The notes under the pieces are model-generated. The model was not told where the DNA came from and did not search any database. It saw nothing but the letters and a program-made list of their open reading frames with translations. Source: Streptosporangium album (GTDB taxonomy: Bacteria; Actinomycetota; Actinomycetes; Streptosporangiales; Streptosporangiaceae). Taken from it: 64,000 nucleotides of DNA. Below are positions 59,279 through 64,000 of the stretch, piece after piece. Each line of letters opens with the position of its first letter. Position 1 is the first letter of the stretch. The stretch covers positions 3,658,001 through 3,722,000 of the forward strand of contig NZ_JACHJU010000001.1 in assembly GCF_014203795.1 (NCBI RefSeq), given 5' to 3'. The position numbers and the translations under genes were made by a program.

Positions 59279-60559
59279 ATGTCCTCCACCTCCGCCCCCC
59301 GGTCCCGCCGGCTCGCGCTCACCGTGCTCTGCGCCGGAATGCTGATGATCATTCTGGACGGCGGCATCGTCACCGTGGCGCTGCCGGCCATCCAGCAGGA
59401 CCTGCGCTTCTCCTCCTCCAGCCTGACCTGGACCGTCAACGCCTACATGATCGCCTTCGGCGGCCTGCTGCTCCTGGCCGGGCGGCTCGGCGACCTGCTC
59501 GGCCGCAGGCGCATGTTCGTCACGGGCCTTGCCGTCTTCACCGTCGCCTCGATCGGCCAGGTCCTCGGCGGCGTGCTCACCGATGCGCTCAGCTGGCACT
59601 GGGTGTTCCTCATCAACCTGCCGATCGGCGTGGCCGCCGTACTGCTGGCCGTACTCGTCCTGGAGAACGACCGCGGGATCGGGCTCGGCAAGGGAGCCGA
59701 CGCCCTCGGTGCCCTCCTGGTCACCGGCGGCGTGATGCTCGGCGTCTACGCCATCGTCCAGACCGAGCAGTACGGCTGGACGTCGGGACGCACCCTCGGT
59801 TTCGCCGCCCTCGCCCTCGCGCTGATCGCCGGGTTCGCCGCCCGCCAGGCCACCGCGGCACGCCCGCTGCTGCCGCTGCGCGTGTTCCGCTCCCGCAACG
59901 TCTGGGGAGCCAACCTGATCCAGATGCTGATGCTGGCCGCCATGTTCAGCTTCCAGATCCTCATCGCCCTCTACATGCAGAACGTGCTCGGCTACGGGGC
60001 GTCCGCGACCGGCCTGGCGATGCTCCCGGCCGCCCTTGCCATCGGCGTGCTCTCGCTCGGCTTCTCGGCGCGCCTGGTCACCCGCTTCGGCGAGCGGACG
60101 ATCCTGCTGGCCGGCTTGGTGCTGCTGCTGGCGGGACGCCTGCTGCTCGTCCGCGTGCCGGTGGACGGCGCGTACGCCGTGGACCTGCTGCCGGCGATGC
60201 TGCTGGCCGGCGGGTTCGGCCTGGCGATGCCCGCGCTCACCGCGCTGGGCATGTCGGGCACCCGGCCCGGGGACGCCGGGGTCGCATCCGGCCTGTTCAA
60301 CACCACCCAGCAGATCGGCGCGGCCCTCGGCGTGGCGGCCCTGTCCACCCTGGCCGCCTCCCGGACGGAGCACCTGGCAGCCGGGGGACAGCACGCGGCA
60401 TCCGCACTGACCGGCGGTTTCCAGCTGGCGTTCGGCATCGGCGCCGGGCTCTTGACCGCCGCGATCGTCCTCACTGTGCTGGTGCTCAGAAAGCCCGCGA
60501 CCGGAGGCGAGAGCGCGGAGACGACGGCACCGGCCGCCGAGGCGGCCGTGGTCGCCTGA
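59279..60559 (+). CDS. MFS efflux pump (DHA2/EmrB type) with an internal deletion
   Basis: A 426-residue drug:H+ antiporter-like protein from ATG 59279 (AGGAG upstream). Motif A appears as LAGRLGDLLGRRRMFVTGLA, and the half-way DHA2 segments (WHWVFLINLPIGVAAVL; GASATGLAMLPAALAIGVLS) are present. Between FTVAS and IGQVLGG (nucleotides about 59550) roughly 70 residues usual for the family are missing, i.e. helices 3 to 5 including the proton-antiport motif C region. The frame is kept, but a 14-helix pump could not fold normally, so the protein may be inactive. Confidence 0.8.
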   Translation: MSSTSAPRSRRLALTVLCAGMLMIILDGGIVTVALPAIQQDLRFSSSSLTWTVNAYMIAFGGLLLLAGRLGDLLGRRRMFVTGLAVFTVASIGQVLGGVLTDALSWHWVFLINLPIGVAAVLLAVLVLENDRGIGLGKGADALGALLVTGGVMLGVYAIVQTEQYGWTSGRTLGFAALALALIAGFAARQATAARPLLPLRVFRSRNVWGANLIQMLMLAAMFSFQILIALYMQNVLGYGASATGLAMLPAALAIGVLSLGFSARLVTRFGERTILLAGLVLLLAGRLLLVRVPVDGAYAVDLLPAMLLAGGFGLAMPALTALGMSGTRPGDAGVASGLFNTTQQIGAALGVAALSTLAASRTEHLAAGGQHAASALTGGFQLAFGIGAGLLTAAIVLTVLVLRKPATGGESAETTAPAAEAAVVA

Positions 60560-60570
60560 GCCTCCCCGAG

Positions 60571-60619
60571 ACCAGAGACCAGAGACCAGAGACCAGAGAC
60601 CAGAGACCAGAGACCAGAG
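60571..60619 (+). repeat. Seven tandem copies of a 7-base repeat (ACCAGAG)
   Basis: 49 bases of perfect heptamer repeats between the MFS stop (60559) and the ATG (60634) of the next gene. Unit number changes would alter reading frame and spacing, a typical slipped-strand mutation substrate. Confidence 0.9.
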
Positions 60620-60633
60620 AAAGGTTGATCCCC

Positions 60634-61122
60634 ATGACCGCGACCACCGAGACGGAACCGGGATCCGGGCCTGCCCCCCGCGCCCTCACCGAGACCGAAC
60701 TCTCCGATCTGCTGAGCGGTCAGCGGTTCGGCGCGCTGGCGAGCGTCAGGCGCAGCGGTCACCCGCACCTGTCCACCGTGCTCTACGGCTGGGACCCCGG
60801 AGAGCGGGTCATCCGGATCTCCACCACGGCCGACCGGCTCAAGGCGCGCCAGTTCCGGCGCGATCCGCACGCCGCCCTGCACGTGCAGGGTCCGGACGTG
60901 TGGTCGTTCGCCGTCGCCGAGGGCGAGGCGGAGCTGTCGGAGGTGACGACCGTGCCGGGCGACGCGGCCGGACGGGAACTGCTGGCCCTGACCCCGGGGT
61001 TCGACGACCCGGCGGATGAGGCGGCCTTCCTCCGGCAGATGGTGGAAGACCGGCGGATCGTGATCCGCATCCGGGTGACCAGACTGTACGGAACGGCCCT
61101 GGACATCCCGTCCGCCGGGTGA
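60634..61122 (+). CDS. PPOX-class (pyridoxamine oxidase-like, probably F420- or FMN-binding) protein
   Basis: A 162-residue split-barrel flavoprotein from ATG 60634. Typical blocks: LLSGQRFGALASVRRSGHPH, VLYGWDPGERVIRISTTADR and RDPHAALHVQGPDVWSFAVA, where the Lys/Arg and Thr residues bind the cofactor phosphate. In actinomycetes many such proteins use F420 instead of FMN. Downstream of the efflux gene and probably in its operon, so it may act on the same toxic compound. Confidence 0.85.
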   Translation: MTATTETEPGSGPAPRALTETELSDLLSGQRFGALASVRRSGHPHLSTVLYGWDPGERVIRISTTADRLKARQFRRDPHAALHVQGPDVWSFAVAEGEAELSEVTTVPGDAAGRELLALTPGFDDPADEAAFLRQMVEDRRIVIRIRVTRLYGTALDIPSAG

Positions 61123-61158
61123 CCCTGCCTCCTGATCTCCGCCGTCGTCCGCGGTGGC

Positions 61159-61365
61159 GTGCTGAAGGCCGGCGCGGATGTGAGAAGGCTCAGGGTCCAG
61201 GCGGTCGTCCTCGTGATGATCGGTCTGTTCTGGACGATCACCGCGGCTCTGACCTGGGTGATCAAAGACATCTCCTTCGCCTGGCTGCTGACCCCGGTGG
61301 TCGGGACCGCGGCCGCCAGGACCACGCGGCGGGTCCTTCCCGCGGCCCAGGACCTCGCCGCCTGA
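61159..61365 (+). CDS. Small two-helix membrane protein
   Basis: A 68-residue frame from GTG 61159. Two hydrophobic segments (VQAVVLVMIGLFWTITAAL; FAWLLTPVVGTAAA) are framed by basic ends. No family recognised. It starts 36 bases after the PPOX gene and ends 22 bases before the convergent marR stop. Moderate support only. Confidence 0.45.
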   Translation: MLKAGADVRRLRVQAVVLVMIGLFWTITAALTWVIKDISFAWLLTPVVGTAAARTTRRVLPAAQDLAA

Positions 61366-61387
61366 ACGGACCCGGGGAACCGCCTAC

Positions 61388-61876
61388 CTAACTTGCCCGC
61401 TGGCGCGCCCGCCGGACCGGCTGCGGGTTCTCGGCCGGAGTGGCCAGATGCCCGGTGACCAGTCGGTTCATCGCACGGAGGAGGATCTCGCGCTCGTCCT
61501 CGGGGAGCGCCGACAGCGCCTCCCGGTGCACGCGGTCCACGATCTTCTGGCTCTGCTCGGCCATCCGGGCGCCGTCCTCGGTGACCGCGATGATCCGGGC
61601 CCGCCGGTCCGTGCCGGAGGGGCGGCGCTGGGCGAGGCCGGCCTTCTCCAGGGCGTCGACCGTCACCACCATCGTGGTCTTGTCCATGTCGCCGATCTCG
61701 GCGAGCTGGATCTGGGTGCGCTCCTCCTGCATGGCGTGGACCAGCACGCAGTGCATGCGCGCCGTGAGCCCGATCTCGGCGAGCGCCGCCGACATCCTGG
61801 TCCTCAGGACGTGGCCGGTGTGGTCCAGCAGGAACGACAGGTCCGGCTCGGTGCGCGAGGGTGCCATGGCGGTCAT
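61388..61876 (-). CDS. MarR-family transcriptional regulator
   Basis: A 162-residue winged-helix regulator from ATG 61876. Dimer helix LSFLLDHTGHVLRTRMSAAL, recognition part AEIGDMDKTTMVVTVDALEK, wing GLAQRRPSGTDRRARIIAVT. MarR proteins usually repress neighbouring efflux genes until a toxic ligand binds. The MFS/PPOX module converges on it and has the same operator-like sequence upstream as marR itself, which supports control of both. Confidence 0.9.
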   Translation of the reverse strand: MTAMAPSRTEPDLSFLLDHTGHVLRTRMSAALAEIGLTARMHCVLVHAMQEERTQIQLAEIGDMDKTTMVVTVDALEKAGLAQRRPSGTDRRARIIAVTEDGARMAEQSQKIVDRVHREALSALPEDEREILLRAMNRLVTGHLATPAENPQPVRRARQRAS

Positions 61877-61899
61877 ACCGGCCAGGATAGCAATTCGAT

Positions 61900-61925
61900 C
61901 CGTGACGGATTATCCAGCGGAAGCC
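61900..61925 (-). promoter_or_regulatory. Probable MarR operator upstream of marR
   Basis: Contains GGATTATCC (61907-61915). The 26-base stretch recurs inverted, with one mismatch, at 59150-59175 before the MFS gene. Confidence 0.55.
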
Positions 61926-62069
61926 GGATGCGGGCACTACCGCCGACGACCGAACGGTCGGACAGGGCCGGTAAGCACATGATCATGATGTTGACCTGCG
62001 GGGGAATGGGCGGGTTGAGGATTTTGTGAAAGATTTCACAAAATAGCCGTTCGTTGAGGAGGCTGCCAG

Positions 62070-62843
62070 ATGAAGGCGTCCGACGAGTTTCAGGCTCCAG
62101 GTCTCGATCTCTTCTCGTTTCCACCGCTCTGGCCGGGCGCACCGTACTGGCTGACCAAACCGACCCTGATGGCCGTGGTCGGGGCCGTCCTGATCTGCGT
62201 TCTGATGTGGGCCGCGTTCGCCAAGCCCAAGCTGGTGCCGCGCGGCCTGCAGAACATCGCGGAACTGGGCTACGTGTTCATCCGCGAGCACGCGGCCAGG
62301 CCTTTCCTCGGCAAGGATGCCGACAGCTGGATGGGCCTGTTGCTCAGCATCTTCTTCCTGACCTGGATCTGGAACCTGATGGGCGTGCTCCCGTTCGTCC
62401 AGCTCCCTGTCTCCTCCTTCCTGGCCTTCCCCGCGGTAATCGCCTTCTCGGTCTATGTCATCAAGATCTATGTAGGTGTCCGCGAGCAGGGAGCAAGGGA
62501 CTACGTCGGCAACCTCATCCCTCGCGGCCTGCCCAAGGTCGCCTATGTCCTGCTGGTCCCGCTGGAACTGCTGCAGAACTTCGTGACCTCGCTGTTCACC
62601 CACATGCTCCGGCTGGCCGCCAACATGTTCGCGGGGCACCTGATCCTGGCGTTCTTCAGCGCGGTGGGTTTCTGGTTCCTGTTCGAGCGGCCCACCCTGC
62701 TGGGCGTTCCGGTGGGGGTGCTCGGCGTGGTCATGGCGATCGTGATGACGGGGTTCGAGATGTTCATTCAGTTTCTGCAGGCATACCTCTTCGTGCTGCT
62801 CACCGCCATGTTCATCGGCGCATCGCTCAACCCGAAGCACTGA
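62070..62843 (+). CDS. atpB: Orphan ATP synthase F0 subunit a
   Basis: A 257-residue membrane protein from ATG 62070 with a strong GAGGAGG site. About six helices, with the essential Arg in MLRLAANMFAGHLILAFFSA and the C-terminal FIQFLQAYLFVLLTAMFIGA, the residues that line the proton path against the c-ring. No atpE, atpF or other atp gene follows. A terminator and an unrelated gene do. A complete atp operon elsewhere would make this a second, stand-alone a-subunit. Confidence 0.88.
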   Translation: MKASDEFQAPGLDLFSFPPLWPGAPYWLTKPTLMAVVGAVLICVLMWAAFAKPKLVPRGLQNIAELGYVFIREHAARPFLGKDADSWMGLLLSIFFLTWIWNLMGVLPFVQLPVSSFLAFPAVIAFSVYVIKIYVGVREQGARDYVGNLIPRGLPKVAYVLLVPLELLQNFVTSLFTHMLRLAANMFAGHLILAFFSAVGFWFLFERPTLLGVPVGVLGVVMAIVMTGFEMFIQFLQAYLFVLLTAMFIGASLNPKH

Positions 62844-62919
62844 GAGGGCGCACCCTGACCGCACCGCGCCCAGGCCGTCGGCGTTCCGCTCGGTCTCCTG
62901 TCGGAGGCCGTTTCCCGCA

Positions 62920-62952
62920 GGGAGGGCGCCGGGGCTTTCCGGGCGCCCTCCC
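62920..62952. terminator. Hairpin terminator between the atpB-like and DUF2207 genes
   Basis: GGGAGGGCGCC (62920-62930) pairs with GGCGCCCTCCC (62942-62952), between convergent genes. Confidence 0.7.
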
Positions 62953-62969
62953 GGCACTCTTCGAGAGCT

Positions 62970-64000
62970 TCAGAGGGAGCGGAACTGGCGGGTGGAGGAG
63001 ATCGCGCCCGAGGTCGTCATGGTGAAGGTCCGCATCGAGTCGGCGAACTTGGACAGGTCCCATTCGGCCGGGCCGTGGTACCAGTACAGGTTGTCGGCCT
63101 GCTGGCCGTTGCCGTTGACCGAGGAGACCACACGCGCCCAGCGCTCGACGTTGTCGAAGATCACGGCATAGGGCAGGTAGCGGGAGAACAGCTCCACCCG
63201 CTGGGCCGGGGGGATGTTCCCGCCGACGTCGCCGGAGGCCAGATACTCCCGGAACCCGAGGGTGTGGGCGAGCGCTCCCGCGCCCTTGGAGGTCTTGGCG
63301 GGCATGTACTGGCCGCCGACGGCCATGGCGGCGCCCGCGATGATCAGGGCCAGGCCGAGCAGGCCGTACGTGGTGAACCAGGCCAGTGCGACGGTGGCGA
63401 GGACTCCGGCCACGGTGAGCACCACGCCGATGGTCGTCCAGCGGGTGCGCACGGTGTCGGGGCGGCGGGCGAACCAGCCCTGGGTGACCACGTCGCGGTA
63501 GAGCGCGTCGCGGACCTTGCCGAGGTTGGTCGCGAACGAGCCCTGGAGGTGGGAGAGCAGGACCGCGTCTCGACCGTCGAAGATGGCGTCGTAGAGGGCG
63601 CGCTCATACGACAACAGCGAGCTGGTCGGGGCACTGGGCAGCCGGACCAGAGTCCAGTCAGGCGAGTCGTAGGCCTGCCGGGGCTGCTCGTCGATCCGGA
63701 TGTAGCCCCGGACGGCCAGGTCCACGATCGTGGCGGTCACGTCGATCACATCGGCCTGCTCGTCCATGAGCGTGCCGATCTGACCGGGGCGCACACCGTC
63801 CGGCGGGGCGAAGTGGCCGTTCTCGACCGCGCTGAGCGAGCCGGACTCGTGGCCGACCACGCGGGCGTCGCGGCCTCGCGTCCAGTAGACCAGGCCGAGG
63901 CCGCCGAGCATCAGGACCAGCAGACCCGCCAGCGCCCCGCCGGTGACGGCGTTCAGAGTGAAGGCGTTGGACAGCTCGAAGCGGCGCTCCAGGATCGGGC
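62970..64000 (-). CDS. DUF2207-type membrane protein, 5' end outside the window
   Basis: The frame is open from the stop at 62970 to the window edge, giving 342 residues of the C-terminal part. A membrane helix near the edge (AVTGGALAGLLVLMLGGLGL) is followed by a soluble DUF2207 region (DGVRPGQIGTLMDEQADVID, VDLAVRGYIRIDEQ), two more helices (TTIGVVLTVAGVLATVALAW; GLLGLALIIAGAAMAVGGQY) and a tail (QRVELFSRYLPYAVIFDNVE, SRYLPYAVIF being a family hallmark). Function unknown. The N-terminal signal peptide and exported domain expected of the family lie beyond base 64000. Confidence 0.85.
   Translation of the reverse strand, partial: PILERRFELSNAFTLNAVTGGALAGLLVLMLGGLGLVYWTRGRDARVVGHESGSLSAVENGHFAPPDGVRPGQIGTLMDEQADVIDVTATIVDLAVRGYIRIDEQPRQAYDSPDWTLVRLPSAPTSSLLSYERALYDAIFDGRDAVLLSHLQGSFATNLGKVRDALYRDVVTQGWFARRPDTVRTRWTTIGVVLTVAGVLATVALAWFTTYGLLGLALIIAGAAMAVGGQYMPAKTSKGAGALAHTLGFREYLASGDVGGNIPPAQRVELFSRYLPYAVIFDNVERWARVVSSVNGNGQQADNLYWYHGPAEWDLSKFADSMRTFTMTTSGAISSTRQFRSL

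Noticed and set aside
60571-60619. Heptamer array as a CRISPR
   Set aside because: Units are 7 bases with no spacers and there is no cas gene. No CRISPR array was seen anywhere in the window.
59254-61122. 622-codon plus-strand ORF spanning the MFS and PPOX genes
   Set aside because: It is out of frame with the MFS protein over most of its length. Only the last part coincides with the PPOX gene, reached through the heptamer repeat. The MFS frame and the PPOX ATG are better supported.

Overview
The window comes from a high-GC actinomycete. It carries a mycothiol synthase, a GlnR regulator, a nickel-type Fur regulator (Nur), MurT/GatD, and many genes that appear to lack 5' leaders. The gene set and order resemble the glnR-mshD-sulfurtransferase neighbourhood of Streptomyces and Mycobacterium. 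The style of the proteins suggests the Streptosporangiaceae or a close relative, but the genus cannot be fixed from this sequence alone.

Positions 1-27,250 are a graveyard of mobile DNA. At least eleven insertion sequences or fragments are packed together (IS30, IS701 x4, IS630 x2, IS982 x2, IS5-type x2, IS3, ISAs1 and ISAzo13 types, plus a large serine recombinase). They have invaded the remains of an integrative element of the pSAM2/AICE class (tyrosine integrase, excisionase, broken HUH-type rep). That element is framed by repeats of the 3' half of a tRNA-Gly(CCC) gene. Four copies of the 3' half exist: 5684, 19406 and 20367 in one orientation, and the intact tRNA at 27178-27251 in the other. 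A PIN toxin-antitoxin pair lies between two of them. Several insertion sequences of different families are joined end to end at the tetranucleotide CTAG, and the first insertion point is a CTAG that is the stop codon of two convergent genes at once.

Positions 27,250-52,870 are conserved chromosome: dcd; a phosphate transporter with its DUF47 partner; mshD; an exported 5'-nucleotidase; glnR; a MoaD/ThiS-like protein; a DUF2993 protein; an ECF sigma/anti-sigma pair; a thioredoxin-like protein; and a DUF4395-sulfurtransferase-DUF1416 operon. The last is headed by a 27-codon Cys-containing leader ORF that looks like a cysteine attenuator. Then come a DsbA-TPR fusion divergent from a TetR regulator, a six-gene membrane/ATPase cluster including a 1006-residue HerA-like ATPase, murT-gatD, a DsrE protein and nitrobindin.

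Positions 52,870-55,650 are a small accessory insertion (an ice-binding-type DUF3494 protein, a decayed second copy, a collagen-like fragment) between nitrobindin and nur. From 55,650 to the end lie nur, ygfZ, dtd and an asparaginase; a probable MarR-controlled efflux module whose efflux pump lacks a block of about 70 residues; an orphan ATP synthase subunit a gene; and the 3' part of a DUF2207 membrane protein gene running off the edge.

A recurring regulatory pattern is a TANNNT -10 box 6-7 bases before the start codon (dcd, mshD, the Cys leader, tetR, the 40.6 kb membrane gene, an upstream ORF of murT, nitrobindin, nur, ygfZ), which implies leaderless mRNAs. Perfect GC-rich hairpins close most transcription units.
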